Source: CAZLCK01 sp964558235
Lineage (GTDB): Bacteria; Actinomycetota; Coriobacteriia; Coriobacteriales; CADBOM01
Reading direction: 5' to 3'
DNA length: 40,845 nucleotides
Assembly: GCA_964558235.1 (NCBI GenBank)
Contig: CAZLCK010000007.1
Coordinates: forward strand, 1-40,845
Positions 1-8,330 of the stretch are shown here, in pieces. The notes under the pieces are model-generated. The model saw only the letters and a program-made list of their open reading frames with translations, made no database searches and was not told where the DNA came from. Within the stretch, counting starts at the first letter, position 1, and every line of letters begins with the position of its first letter. Position numbers and translations under genes: made by a program.

Positions 1-1
1 C

Positions 2-163
2 CAACAAGATGCAGTTGCTATTGATGATGAGCAGCTTTCGCGCTCTGCAGCTTCGGCGCAAAGTGCTGTAAAATTTATGGACAAAGAGACAATAGACCTT
101 TTCACTGAGGTTTTTGGAGATGGAATAATCTTCAAAGAGCCAGACGAAAACGAATTGATGTAG
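2..163 (+). CDS. dnaX: C-terminal end of probable DNA polymerase III gamma/tau subunit (partial)
   Basis: An open frame enters from the left edge and ends at a TAG at 161-163, followed directly by a second TAG. Only 53 residues are visible. The tail is acidic and ends in a short segment containing the residues FTEVFGDGIIF. No domain can be recognised in so short a piece. The assignment rests on context: in many bacteria dnaX is followed immediately by ybaB and recR in that order, exactly as here. If correct, the full protein would be the clamp-loader subunit of the replicative polymerase. What is seen is an open frame; the name is inference from gene order. Confidence 0.55.
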   Translation, partial: QQDAVAIDDEQLSRSAASAQSAVKFMDKETIDLFTEVFGDGIIFKEPDENELM

Positions 164-229
164 TAGCTTAAGAGCTCTCAATAACATGACTTGTAGCGTA
201 CAGTTCTTACTAAAAGGAGCAAATCCAAG

Positions 230-544
230 ATGGCCATGAATATGAATCAAATGATGAAACAGGCTCGTAAGATGCAAGCTGAGATGACTAAGGCTCAAGA
301 GGAGCTAGCAAATGCTGAGTACAGCGCTTCTGCGGGTGGTGGCATGGTAGAGGTAACTATTAAAGGCGACATGCATTTACAGTCTATAAAGATCGATCCT
401 GAAGCCATCGATACTGAGGATATTGAAATGCTAGAGGATATGATTTTAGCCGCAATCAATGAAGCTCAGTCTCAGGCTGAACAGGCAACATCTGAACGAA
501 TGGGTTCGATTACTGGGGGACTAAACATCCCAGGATTGATGTAA
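230..544 (+). CDS. ybaB: YbaB/EbfC family nucleoid-associated protein
   Basis: A 104-residue protein of the usual YbaB length. The N-terminal half is a helix rich in M, Q, K and E (MNQMMKQARKMQAEM), then the family's glycine-containing turn and beta strands (GGGMVEVTIKGD), then a C-terminal helix and a Gly-rich end. The family forms small dimers that bind DNA and the nucleoid. An AAGGAG lies about 11 bases before the ATG at 230; another in-frame ATG sits two codons in, so the exact start is open by six bases. It lies between probable dnaX and recR, the usual arrangement. Confidence 0.93.
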   Translation: MAMNMNQMMKQARKMQAEMTKAQEELANAEYSASAGGGMVEVTIKGDMHLQSIKIDPEAIDTEDIEMLEDMILAAINEAQSQAEQATSERMGSITGGLNIPGLM

Positions 545-572
545 TTGATCCTTAACCAATAGCTGCTGTCTT

Positions 573-610
573 AAAAATTTAGTGCAGATCAAAAATTAGT
601 GCAGAAGATC
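573..610 (+). repeat. Short direct repeat upstream of recR
   Basis: Two near-identical units lie back to back: AAAAATTTAGTGCAGATC (573-590) and AAAAATTAGTGCAGAAGATC (591-610). The core CAAAAATTAGTGC also occurs, inverted, in the element at 11101-11299. The repeat ends just before the recR ribosome site. No function is known. Confidence 0.6.
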
Positions 611-631
611 ATATGAAGGTTAATAATTAGC

Positions 632-1234
632 ATGTCTAGCGGGCAATCTATTGCGATACAACGTCTTTTAGACGAATTCGAGAGACTTCCTGGTATTGGG
701 CCAAAGTCGGCTCAACGTATAGTCTTTTGGATTTTGAATCGCGAAACTGATGAGGCCTTAGCTCTTGCTCGCGCAATTGAAGAGGTTAAAAAGACGGTTC
801 ATTTCTGCCCTACATGCTTTAATTATGCAGAGGGTGAGAATTGTAATATTTGCGAAGACGTAAGGCGCGATCACAGCACAATCTGCGTAGTCTGTGAGCC
901 TAGGGATATTACAGCCATCGAGCGGACCCATGGATATTCAGGTGTCTATCATGTTTTGGGAGGTGCAATTTCTCCAATGGATGGAATTGCGCCAGACGAT
1001 CTACATATTAAAGAGCTTCTTGCTAGGATTGATTCCCAGGATATACGCGAAGTGATTATGGCCACCAATCCTAATGTTGAAGGCGAGGCAACAGCGATCT
1101 ATCTAGCTAAGCTGATAAAGCCTTTGGGGGTAAAGATTACAAAGCTAGCTAGTGGTCTTCCCGTTGGCGGAGATTTGGAATTTGCTGATGAAATAACGCT
1201 TGGTCACGCTATCGAAGAGCGTCGTGAAATGTAA
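632..1234 (+). CDS. recR: Recombination mediator protein RecR
   Basis: At 200 residues this is standard RecR length. RecR acts with RecF and RecO to load RecA onto gapped single-stranded DNA. Domains in order: N-terminal helix-hairpin-helix (LPGIGPKSAQRIVF, about residues 19-32), a four-cysteine zinc finger starting at CPTCFNYAEGENCNIC (about 59-74), a Toprim domain with ICVVCEPRDI and the typical LGGAISPMDGI segment, and a C-terminal Walker-B-like part (TKLASGLPVGGDLEF). A GAAGGT lies 12 bases before the ATG. It follows ybaB by 87 bases and is probably cotranscribed with dnaX and ybaB. Confidence 0.96.
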   Translation: MSSGQSIAIQRLLDEFERLPGIGPKSAQRIVFWILNRETDEALALARAIEEVKKTVHFCPTCFNYAEGENCNICEDVRRDHSTICVVCEPRDITAIERTHGYSGVYHVLGGAISPMDGIAPDDLHIKELLARIDSQDIREVIMATNPNVEGEATAIYLAKLIKPLGVKITKLASGLPVGGDLEFADEITLGHAIEERREM

Positions 1235-1537
1235 GTGTGATGTACTACCAACTCTCCTTGATAACACCCATTTTTATTCAAATTATCACCTAATAGACCG
1301 TTGGCCGGTTCAATCGAGCGTTTTTCAGGGCATAAGCTGTGCATCTACAAGTTCTCTTCATTTAGAGGTTCTATAATTCAATAATCCAAGAGATGTCCTC
1401 GGCGTCAACCGACCCCGAATTCATTGGGTGAACTTGTTCGGTTGGCTTTCGGGGATTTTCTATTATGGAATTCCCCTTTAGAACTGACGAAAGTTTTTGA
1501 AGGGGCGTGGTGTATCTACAACAGGAGAGGAGATGCG
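1235..1537 (+). promoter_or_regulatory. por leader: putative promoter and alternative-helix region
   Basis: This 303-base stretch holds no convincing gene. A good -10 box (TATAAT) is at 1372-1377 but the -35 is weak. Downstream are three complementary pairs that cannot all form as simple nested stems: CAACCGA (1406-1412) with TCGGTTG (1438-1444); CCCCGAA (1413-1419) with TTCGGGG (1448-1454); and GGGGA (1451-1455) with TCCCC (1472-1476). The first two interlock like a pseudoknot and the third competes with the second. This suggests, but does not prove, a structured 5' leader controlling the por operon. Confidence 0.35.
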
Positions 1538-2113
1538 ATGTCGCAACTGGTCGAGATTCGCTGGCATGCTCGCGCCGGTCAGGGTGCCGTAACAGCAGCT
1601 AAGCTAGTCGCTGAAACAGCACTTTTCCAGGGACGTTACATGCAGGCGATGCCCGAGTATGGCCCAGAAAGAACAGGGGCACCGCTTAAGGCTTATACAA
1701 GGGTATGCGACGAGCCTATCGATGTCCATAACAACATAACCAACCCAGATATCGTTGTGGTTCTTGATGACACACTTCTAGCTAACGAAGATGTAACTGT
1801 TGGTCTAAAAGAGGGTGGAACTGTTATCGTTAATACTGTTAGTGATATAGATTCGATCCGTAAGACCCTAGGCGTAGACGATTCCGTCAAGGTTGCCGTT
1901 GTCGATGCCTCGGGTATCGCACTAGATACAATCAAGCGTGATATCCCAAATACTCCAATCGTAGGAGCTCTATCAAAGGTTACCGGCGCAATTCCTGTGG
2001 AAGCGCTTAAGGAAAACCTTGTTCAATCGTTCCAAAAGAAATTTACTCAAGAGGTTATCGACGCCAATATCAACTCGGTCGATCGTGCTTATGAGGAGGT
2101 GTCAATCTCATGA
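1538..2113 (+). CDS. porC: Pyruvate (2-oxoacid):ferredoxin oxidoreductase, gamma subunit
   Basis: The gamma subunit of a 2-oxoacid:ferredoxin oxidoreductase, which converts a 2-oxoacid plus CoA to acyl-CoA, CO2 and reduced ferredoxin in the cytoplasm. The protein begins MSQLVEIRWHARAGQG, with the family's N-terminal glycine motif, and contains the typical segment PEYGPERTGAPLKAYTR. The open frame extends upstream to an ATG at 1424, but the ATG at 1538 has a strong ribosome site (AGGAGAGGAG) and matches where the family starts; this gives 191 residues, normal for the subunit. It overlaps porD by four bases. Pyruvate as substrate is inferred from operon type; another 2-oxoacid is possible. Confidence 0.9.
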   Translation: MSQLVEIRWHARAGQGAVTAAKLVAETALFQGRYMQAMPEYGPERTGAPLKAYTRVCDEPIDVHNNITNPDIVVVLDDTLLANEDVTVGLKEGGTVIVNTVSDIDSIRKTLGVDDSVKVAVVDASGIALDTIKRDIPNTPIVGALSKVTGAIPVEALKENLVQSFQKKFTQEVIDANINSVDRAYEEVSIS

Positions 2114-2436
2114 CAAAGTGGGACGTCTCCAATTTTGACAACTGGCGTTCAGAGGAGTTTCCTGTAGGCGCGGTTGGAATTGAAGCGGGCAATTCTCGTG
2201 ATTATCTTACTGGCGGATGGAGAACTTTTCGTCCGGTCTGGGATGAGGAGAAGTGCATTAATTGCATGTTTTGTTGGGTAAACTGCCCAGATTCTTCAAT
2301 TCAGGTTAAAGATAGCAAGATGACAGGCATCGATTATGACCATTGCAAAGGATGCGGAATCTGTGTAATCGAATGTCCAAAGGATGCTTTGCAAATGGTT
2401 AACGAGGTTGAGGCTCTAGGAGGTCAGAATGCCTGA
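2110..2436 (+). CDS. porD: Pyruvate:ferredoxin oxidoreductase, delta (ferredoxin-like) subunit
   Basis: A 108-residue subunit with two [4Fe-4S] motifs that carries electrons from the catalytic subunits to ferredoxin. Cysteines 49, 52, 55 and 59 (CINCMFCWVNCP) and 79, 82, 85 and 89 (CKGCGICVIECP) form the two classic CxxCxxCxxxCP sets. The first 40 residues are the usual PorD lead-in (NWRSEEFPVGAVG...GGWRTFRPVW). Start and stop overlap both neighbours (ATGA with porC, eight bases with porA), so translation of the four subunits is probably coupled. Confidence 0.94.
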   Translation: MTKWDVSNFDNWRSEEFPVGAVGIEAGNSRDYLTGGWRTFRPVWDEEKCINCMFCWVNCPDSSIQVKDSKMTGIDYDHCKGCGICVIECPKDALQMVNEVEALGGQNA

Positions 2437-3613
2437 TGTTAAAGTAATATCAAGTACGGGCAATGCTATGGTCTCCGAGGCTTTTCGCCAAGCTGAGCCC
2501 GATATGGTTTGTGCATATCCAATCACCCCACAGACTACAATTATCGAAGGTTTTGCGAAGTACGTCGCAGATGGAAAGGTTCGCACTGAGTTTGTAACCG
2601 CAGAGTCTGAGCATTCAGCGATGTCTGTCTGTGTTGGTGCTTCTGCTGCTGGTGCTCGTGTCGCAACCGCTACCTCTTCTCAAGGTCTTGCTTTGATGTG
2701 GGAGGAGCTTTACATTGCAGCCGGAATGAGACTTCCAATCGTTTTGGCAAATGCAAATCGTGCACTCTCTGCTCCAATCAACATTCACGGCGATCATTCC
2801 GATATCATGGGCGCTCGCGATGCTGGTTGGATAATTCTTATGGCAGAAAATGCTCAAGAAGCTTATGACAACACAATCATGGCATTTCGTATTGCCGAGG
2901 ATCACAGGGTTCTAAATCCTGTCATTACCGCTTTGGATGGTTTTATCACGACTCATGCAATGGAGCGCTGCGAGCTAATCGATGATGAGTCTGCACGTGC
3001 ATTCCTAGGCGATCGTGACCCAATCTATCCTCTTTTGGATACCGATACTCCTGTCTCTCATGGTATGTTTGCAAATCTCGGTGGTACTTACATGGAGCTT
3101 AAGAAGGCTCAGCGTACCGTCATGGATACATGCATGCCTGTTATTCAGGAAGTTGGAGATGAGTGGGCAAAGGTCTGTGGTCGTAGCTATTCACCGGTTG
3201 AGTGCTGGGGTATGGAAGATGCTGAGTATGCAATGGTCGTTATCGGCTCAAATGCTGGTAATGCACGCACTGCAGCAAAGCAACTTCGTGCTGATGGTCA
3301 TAAGGTTGGAGTCGTTCGCATTAGGCTATATCGCCCATTTCCATATGCTGAGGTTATCGATGCCCTTAAAAATATTAAGGCCGTCGCAATTCTTGATCGT
3401 GCTGATGCGCTTGGTGCTCAGTATGGTCCATTGGGCGAGGATGTACGTTGCGCACTTTATGATCTCGATCGTCGTATTCCAACCAAGAATTACATCTTCG
3501 GTCTTGGTGGCGCCGACGTTCCTTTGAATATTTTGGTACAAGCATTTGAAGATATTGAAAAGGTTGCTGCAGGCGAGCTTGACAGCGGACTTTCATATCT
3601 AGGAACCCGATAG
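2429..3613 (+). CDS. porA: Pyruvate:ferredoxin oxidoreductase, alpha subunit
   Basis: 394 residues, the usual size of a separate alpha subunit. The N-terminal pyrimidine-binding half has the family signatures GNAMVSEAFRQAEPD and AYPITPQTTIIE, the EFVTAESEHSAMS segment and SSQGLALMWEELYIAAG. The C-terminal half carries the transketolase-C-like domain with VVIGSNAGNARTAAKQLR and VGVVRIRLYRPFP. Together with PorB it forms the thiamine-diphosphate active site. Third gene of the por operon. Confidence 0.95.
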   Translation: MPDVKVISSTGNAMVSEAFRQAEPDMVCAYPITPQTTIIEGFAKYVADGKVRTEFVTAESEHSAMSVCVGASAAGARVATATSSQGLALMWEELYIAAGMRLPIVLANANRALSAPINIHGDHSDIMGARDAGWIILMAENAQEAYDNTIMAFRIAEDHRVLNPVITALDGFITTHAMERCELIDDESARAFLGDRDPIYPLLDTDTPVSHGMFANLGGTYMELKKAQRTVMDTCMPVIQEVGDEWAKVCGRSYSPVECWGMEDAEYAMVVIGSNAGNARTAAKQLRADGHKVGVVRIRLYRPFPYAEVIDALKNIKAVAILDRADALGAQYGPLGEDVRCALYDLDRRIPTKNYIFGLGGADVPLNILVQAFEDIEKVAAGELDSGLSYLGTR

Positions 3614-3624
3614 GAGGCTAAGCG

Positions 3625-4575
3625 ATGGCAAGCATTAAGGAACTTAGCAAGATTCCCGAGCGCCTAGAAGCCGGACACCGCCTCTGTGCGGGTTGTGGCG
3701 CATCTATCGCTGTGCGCCAAGTGCTTATGGGTGCTGGTGATACTTCAGTAGTCTGTGGCAGCGCAACTGGATGTCTCGAAGTTTCTACGACTGTATATCC
3801 ATATACATCATGGAATGTTCCTTTTATTCATAATGCCTTTGAAAATGTTGGAGCTACAATCTCCGGTGTAGAGGCTGCTTTTAAAGGAATGCAGGCAAAA
3901 GGCAAAATCCCAGCCGACAAAAAGATTAAGTTTGTAGCCTTTGGCGGTGACGGTGGAACTTACGATATAGGTTTGCAATCACTTTCTGGAGCTATGGAGC
4001 GCGGACATGATATGGTTTATGTTTGCTACGACAATAACGCTTACATGAATACAGGTATTCAGCGCTCTTCTGCAACTCCAAAAGGCGCTTGGGCTACAAC
4101 AGCTGAGGCTGGTAAGGTGCTAAAAGGAAAGAGAGAGATTCGAAAGGATCTAACTTCTATCATTGCTGCTCACCATATTCCCTATGTTGCTCAAGCCTCT
4201 ATTGGAGATTGGCGCGACCTAATCAACAAGGCCGAAAAAGCAATCAACGTTGATGGGCCAGCATTTCTAAACATTTTGGCACCGTGTCCACGCGGTTGGA
4301 GAATTGCATCTGATCAGACAATTGAGATCGCACGCCTTGCCTTTAAGACCAAGTTCTGGCCTCTATTTGAGATTGAGAACGGCAAATGGTCTATGAAGCA
4401 AGTTAAGGATTCAGATGTATTGCCTGTTGAGGATTACATGCGTCCCCAGGGCAGGTTCGCTCATCTCTTTAAGCCAGAACCAAATACTGAAATTATTGCT
4501 GAGATTCAACGTGATGTTGATGAATATTACGAATACGTCAAAGCTCGTGTTGAAGAGAGCAAGGATAAGGAATAA
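3625..4575 (+). CDS. porB: Pyruvate:ferredoxin oxidoreductase, beta (TPP-binding) subunit
   Basis: 316 residues. It binds thiamine diphosphate and one [4Fe-4S] cluster. Cys21 and Cys24 (RLCAGCGAS) start the cluster motif and further cysteines are in the family positions (VCGSATGC). The TPP motif begins GGDGGTYDIGLQSL and continues to YDNNAYMNTG. A GAGG ribosome site lies about eight bases before the ATG at 3625. It is the last gene of the operon, and a strong hairpin follows 100 bases downstream. The four-subunit gamma-delta-alpha-beta order is the archaeal/anaerobe type, not the single-chain PFOR of many clostridia. Confidence 0.95.
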   Translation: MASIKELSKIPERLEAGHRLCAGCGASIAVRQVLMGAGDTSVVCGSATGCLEVSTTVYPYTSWNVPFIHNAFENVGATISGVEAAFKGMQAKGKIPADKKIKFVAFGGDGGTYDIGLQSLSGAMERGHDMVYVCYDNNAYMNTGIQRSSATPKGAWATTAEAGKVLKGKREIRKDLTSIIAAHHIPYVAQASIGDWRDLINKAEKAINVDGPAFLNILAPCPRGWRIASDQTIEIARLAFKTKFWPLFEIENGKWSMKQVKDSDVLPVEDYMRPQGRFAHLFKPEPNTEIIAEIQRDVDEYYEYVKARVEESKDKE

Positions 4576-4649
4576 ATAAGGCAAAAAGGGCAAATTAGTA
4601 GGGCGCTGATCTGCATTAAAGTCCCAAAACTGAACACACTTTTTGTCCT

Positions 4650-4663
4650 ATAAGCCGGCTTAT
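4650..4663. repeat. 14-base perfect palindrome
   Basis: ATAAGCCGGCTTAT reads the same on both strands, and part of it (TAAGCCG) recurs directly after. It sits between the porB stop and the terminator. Whether it is an operator or part of the terminator structure cannot be told. Confidence 0.4.
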
Positions 4664-4678
4664 AAGCCGCAAAACATA

Positions 4679-4720
4679 AAGCCCCGCACAAGACTCTTTG
4701 CTTGTACGGGGCTTAAAAAT
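4679..4720. terminator. Bidirectional rho-independent terminator between porB and metF
   Basis: AAGCCCCGCACAAG (4679-4692) pairs with CTTGTACGGGGCTT (4701-4714), a 14-base stem with a single mismatch and an eight-base loop. A-rich sequence lies on the left and TTAAAAAT on the right, so it can act in both directions. It sits between the convergent por and metF genes. Confidence 0.88.
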
Positions 4721-4776
4721 ATGATCGAAGCGTATCTTAGAAGACTGATCCTAACTTCTAGACCCTAACTTTCAGC

Positions 4777-5697
4777 TTAAACAGCTGTGTAAAGTCCTGA
4801 ACGATCAATAATCTCAGAGACAGCATCGGACTTATTGAGGGCATAGAGATGGATTCCCTCAATGCCACAAGCTCTATACTCGTCGATCTGACGAATTGTG
4901 TACTCAATTCCTTCTTCGCGGAATCTCTTCTTCTTATCATCAACAGAGTCGTCAAATGGTTCCTCGACAAATGGGTTCGGGAATATCCAGTTTCTAGAGA
5001 TAATCTCGCAAAGCTCGCGCGGCATAACGCAGCCGTTACGGGAGAGTGCCATATTGATAGTGGCAGCCATGTCGATAACTGGCATAATTCCAATATCCAC
5101 AGGCATAGTAACTCCTGCTCTGCGAATAGCATCTAGCCAACGCTTAAATTGCTCCATATCCCAGCAAAGTTGGGTCATGATATAGTCAGCGCCATTATCC
5201 TGCTTTTGCTTTAGAACTGCGATATCAGCATCTAAGCTACGGCATGCGATATGTCCCTCAGGAGAGCCGCTTACTGCGATCTCAAATTTATCTCCGAATT
5301 CTTTTCTGACATATGCAACAAGGTCGGTTGCATATGCAAAGTCTCCACCTGTTCCGGTCCATCCATAGGGGAGGTCACCGCGCAGAGCAAGCATGTGCTC
5401 AATGCCTTCGTCTAGGTATTGCTGCAATTGCTCTTTAATGGAATCTGCGGTGTTACCAATGCATGTGAAATGTGTTACTGGGATGGTTCCTGCTTCTTTA
5501 AGTAGCTGGCAGACTTCGCGATTCTTACCAACATTTGTCCCGCCTGCTCCATAAGTGCAAGAGATATATGTTGGGGTGTACTTGCATAGCTCATCAATAG
5601 TTTGGGGGAGCTTTTCCATACCAGCATCGGTTTTTGGCGGGAATAACTCAAACGATAGGAGCATTCTATCCTTCATCATATCGGAGATTTTAACCAT
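4777..5697 (-). CDS. metF: 5,10-methylenetetrahydrofolate reductase
   Basis: 306 residues, the standard MetF length. The enzyme reduces 5,10-methylene-THF to 5-methyl-THF using a flavin. Signatures: LLSFELFPPKTDAGMEKL at the N terminus with the catalytic-region Glu, TYISCTYGAGG, TPVTHFTCIGN, LALRGDLPYG, EIAVSGSPEGHIAC, GADYIMTQLCWDMEQF, and VDIGIMPV. GAAAGG lies about seven bases before the ATG at 5697. 5-methyl-THF is the substrate of B12-dependent methionine synthase, which would link it to the cobalamin genes here, but metH is not in the window. It follows the lipid-kinase gene by 418 bases and probably has its own promoter. Confidence 0.95.
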   Translation of the reverse strand: MVKISDMMKDRMLLSFELFPPKTDAGMEKLPQTIDELCKYTPTYISCTYGAGGTNVGKNREVCQLLKEAGTIPVTHFTCIGNTADSIKEQLQQYLDEGIEHMLALRGDLPYGWTGTGGDFAYATDLVAYVRKEFGDKFEIAVSGSPEGHIACRSLDADIAVLKQKQDNGADYIMTQLCWDMEQFKRWLDAIRRAGVTMPVDIGIMPVIDMAATINMALSRNGCVMPRELCEIISRNWIFPNPFVEEPFDDSVDDKKKRFREEGIEYTIRQIDEYRACGIEGIHLYALNKSDAVSEIIDRSGLYTAV

Positions 5698-6115
5698 TTG
5701 ACAGCCTTTCTTCTAGAGATTTACCAAGCACTAAACATGCAATTGTGGTAATGCGAAACTTTTAAAATCGCGTCTAAAAAAGCATATAAATATGTTGCCT
5801 ATAAATCAAGTAATTAATATCGGTTAAAAAAATACGCTTTTTAAGTAACTCTAAACACGATTTTAATTTTTCACATTGATAATATTGGCACAATTTTGAC
5901 ACAATTTCAGAGTCAGAGGCGAAATTGTACAACATTACAAATTTGATCAAATAATAAAGAATAATTTGTAGTGCATATAAACGTACCACAAAAAATTACA
6001 TACATCATTTCAAAATTGAATAACAAAATGCTAAAAATGCTTTCGCCTTTACTTATCAAAATCGCCGCCGATAAAACCCTTTGTTTTAGCTATGGGGATA
6101 CAGCGCCGGCTTCTC
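5698..6115. other. AT-rich intergenic region with an inverted repeat
   Basis: These 418 bases between two minus-strand genes hold no credible gene: the short open frames have very AT-rich content and no ribosome sites. It presumably holds the metF promoter, but I see no clear box. One inverted repeat is present: ACAATTTC (5901-5908) and GAAATTGT (5921-5928), separated by 12 bases, which may be an operator or a hairpin. Confidence 0.45.
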
Positions 6116-7078
6116 TTAATCCTCGGGCGAAGATGACAATCCATCCAAAAGACGAATAGTTTTCAAGCGCTCCAATTCCTCATCATCCACAATTACCTTT
6201 AGCGCACCAGGCAGACTGCGTGCCTTCATTGGAGTATGTGCTGAGGCAATCTCTCCATCAAATTGAATAGGAAGTGGTGGATTAGCAATAACTTCGATCT
6301 CTTTGCCCGCATAGACCTCTAGAGCACCTGTGCGATTTGGGTGCTGACCACGTCTATCCATAAAAGCGGCAATCAGCGCCGGTATCAATGCTAATTTGTT
6401 GTCTGGCTTTAAGACGACAGCTTCTAAAAGGCCATCTTGTGCATCATTTACGTGAGTTACAGAGATATCGGGTGCAATCTTTGCAAAGTTTACGAGTACA
6501 ACAGCAATACCAGATGTCGTATGTTTTTTACCATCAATAATGAGAGTAATCTTTGATTTGATAGGCTTGTCTGTTAAAAGAGCTGAGACATAGTAGGCAT
6601 GCGATCCTAAGACTGATTTTAGTCCTGTAGCTGCATCCATGATCATCGCGTCATAGCCAGCACCAGCCATAATCGCAAACCCTCGAGTTTGAGGTAGACC
6701 ATTTCCATCAATATATTCAAGCTCACCTAGGTCATAGTGCTCAATATTATGTTTTTTGACCATGTCGGCAATAGCGCGAGGTTCTTCTGGGCTAGACAAA
6801 TTCATGCTAAGCAAATTTCCCGTGCCTGCCGGAAAGGGCACAATCGGCACATTGCGATATCTAAGCTCATAGCAGGTCGACGCAATAGTGCCATCTCCAC
6901 CAGCAGCAACTACAACATCAAATTTTTCCGCGTCTTTTACAAGGTTCGCAAGTGAAATATCTGTAGACAGATTGCGGATAACAATCTCATCGCCGTCATT
7001 GCCAATAACTCTTAAAAAGTCATAGATGGCATTATCGCCAAGCCCCGAGCTTTTATTATTGATGACCAGTAGTCTCAT
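6116..7078 (-). CDS. Diacylglycerol kinase family lipid kinase (YegS/DgkB-like)
   Basis: A 320-residue member of the DAGK catalytic family, which phosphorylates diacylglycerol or a related lipid alcohol using ATP. The N-terminal half has VVVAAGGDGTIASTCYELR (the GGDGT nucleotide-binding motif at residues 60-64) and VPIVPFPAGTGN with the conserved PxGTxN. The C-terminal half contains the beta-sandwich signatures FAIMAGAGYDAMIM and, near the end, PIQFDGE. GGCAGGA is six bases before the ATG at 7078. Its exact lipid substrate cannot be read from sequence. It is divergent from rnd, sharing a 70-base intergenic region. Confidence 0.88.
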   Translation of the reverse strand: MRLLVINNKSSGLGDNAIYDFLRVIGNDGDEIVIRNLSTDISLANLVKDAEKFDVVVAAGGDGTIASTCYELRYRNVPIVPFPAGTGNLLSMNLSSPEEPRAIADMVKKHNIEHYDLGELEYIDGNGLPQTRGFAIMAGAGYDAMIMDAATGLKSVLGSHAYYVSALLTDKPIKSKITLIIDGKKHTTSGIAVVLVNFAKIAPDISVTHVNDAQDGLLEAVVLKPDNKLALIPALIAAFMDRRGQHPNRTGALEVYAGKEIEVIANPPLPIQFDGEIASAHTPMKARSLPGALKVIVDDEELERLKTIRLLDGLSSSPED

Positions 7079-7148
7079 AAATCCTGCCTGCGTTTTTGGT
7101 TAAGATTAAATTCAAGATATATATTATAAATATAGCTTACACGAAAGC
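7079..7148. promoter_or_regulatory. Divergent promoter region, lipid kinase / rnd
   Basis: Seventy AT-rich bases separate two outward-facing genes, so promoters for both should lie here or overlap the gene starts. The tract ATATATATTATAAATATA (about 7118-7135) could supply -10 boxes in either direction. No -35 is clear. Confidence 0.35.
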
Positions 7149-8309
7149 ATGCATGTGTTAATTTCCAAAAAACAAGAGTTAGAAAAGATGATGGCGCAAA
7201 TTAAAGGGTCCCGGGCTCTAGCTATCGACACCGAATTTTTGCGCGAAAAAACATACTATCCGATACTTTGTCTTATACAGATGGCAACAGATGATTGTGA
7301 ATTTATCATCGATCCGCTATCGATAGGCGATTTAAGCTCAATAGCCGATATCCTCGTTGATTCACAGACTGTAAAGATTTTTCATGCCGGAAGCCAAGAT
7401 CGTGAGCTTTTATATCTTAGATGTGGTGTAATTTCACAACCCGTTTTTGATACTCAAGCTGCCGCTCCCTATATTGGAATGCCTCAGCAGGTAGGATATG
7501 CCACGATGGTATCTGAGCTATTTGGTGTCCAACTTAAAAAAAGCGAGTCGCTAACTGATTGGTCATATAGGCCCTTGGCTGCAAACCAGATTAAGTACGC
7601 TCTTGAAGACGTTAGATATTTGATACCGGCATACGACAAGATGGTTTCTCAGCTAAAAGAAAACGGGCGCCTTAAATGGCTCGAATCCGATCTAGAAGAG
7701 ATGGCAAGTCTTGAGCAGTATAAAAAATCGGAAGATGATCTGTGGAAGAAGGTCAAAAAGGCCAATTCGCTTTCAAGAAAACAGTTGGTACACGTGTCGA
7801 ACCTTGCAATCTGGCGTGAAAAAATTGCACAAAAGCGCGATATTCCTCGTAAGAAGGTTCTACAAGATGAGCTGATTATAGAGATTGCACGCCTGCAGCC
7901 TACCTCGGTGGGGGCGCTGTATAAAATTCGCGGGACTCAAGATAAGCTCAATCAAAAGATGGCCGAAGACATTATCTATCTAGTTGAAAAAGGAAAAAAA
8001 GCTCCTCCAGAAACCTGGCCGGTTAAGGATAGGAAAAAACATCAGGTTGTAGGAGCGGATGCTCTTGTAGATGTTTTGATGGGAATCATTAGAACGCGTG
8101 CAAGGCAAAATAATTTGGCGCCGCAGATCTTGGCGTGTCATTCAGATCTTGTCTCTTTAGCGAATGGAAAGCGTGATGACCAAGATCTTTTAAAAGGATG
8201 GCGATACGACTTGGTTGGTAGAGAACTTCTGGATTTTTTGGATGGTAAGCTAAGTTTGTCAATAGAAGATGGTTTACTAGTAATAGATAGTATGGATGAA
8301 CAAAAGTAA
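7149..8309 (+). CDS. rnd: Ribonuclease D-like 3'-5' exonuclease with HRDC domain
   Basis: 386 residues, usual RNase D length; this family trims tRNA and other stable-RNA 3' ends. A DEDDy exonuclease domain fills residues 1-165: Asp27 and Glu29 in LAIDTEFLRE, Asp84 in HAGSQDREL, and Tyr150/Asp154 in YALEDVRYL supply the four acidic metal ligands and the tyrosine. An HRDC nucleic-acid-binding domain follows at about 205-285 (VSNLAIWREKIAQKRDIPRK). A second, degenerate HRDC-like part may cover 295-375. The start is the first ATG after a weak AAAG ribosome site. It begins a five-gene plus-strand run (rnd, peptidase, xseA, xseB, HIT). Confidence 0.92.
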   Translation: MHVLISKKQELEKMMAQIKGSRALAIDTEFLREKTYYPILCLIQMATDDCEFIIDPLSIGDLSSIADILVDSQTVKIFHAGSQDRELLYLRCGVISQPVFDTQAAAPYIGMPQQVGYATMVSELFGVQLKKSESLTDWSYRPLAANQIKYALEDVRYLIPAYDKMVSQLKENGRLKWLESDLEEMASLEQYKKSEDDLWKKVKKANSLSRKQLVHVSNLAIWREKIAQKRDIPRKKVLQDELIIEIARLQPTSVGALYKIRGTQDKLNQKMAEDIIYLVEKGKKAPPETWPVKDRKKHQVVGADALVDVLMGIIRTRARQNNLAPQILACHSDLVSLANGKRDDQDLLKGWRYDLVGRELLDFLDGKLSLSIEDGLLVIDSMDEQK

Positions 8310-8330
8310 AGTTTAGGAAGGCAAGCTTAG

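Noticed and set aside
1299..1330. Possible terminator after recR (ACCGTTGGCCGGT then a T-run)
   Set aside because: The stem is only four pairs and the T-run is 11 or more bases away.
1424..1537. N-terminal extension of the Por gamma subunit to the ATG at 1424
   Set aside because: The extension has no ribosome site, does not resemble the family, and overlaps the structured leader; the ATG at 1538 has a strong ribosome site.
3015..3527. Long alternative frame inside porA
   Set aside because: A shadow of porA: the other frame carries clear Por alpha motifs throughout.
5971..6159. Small plus-strand open frame in the AT-rich region before metF
   Set aside because: No ribosome site, AT-driven composition, and it runs into the end of the lipid-kinase gene on the other strand.
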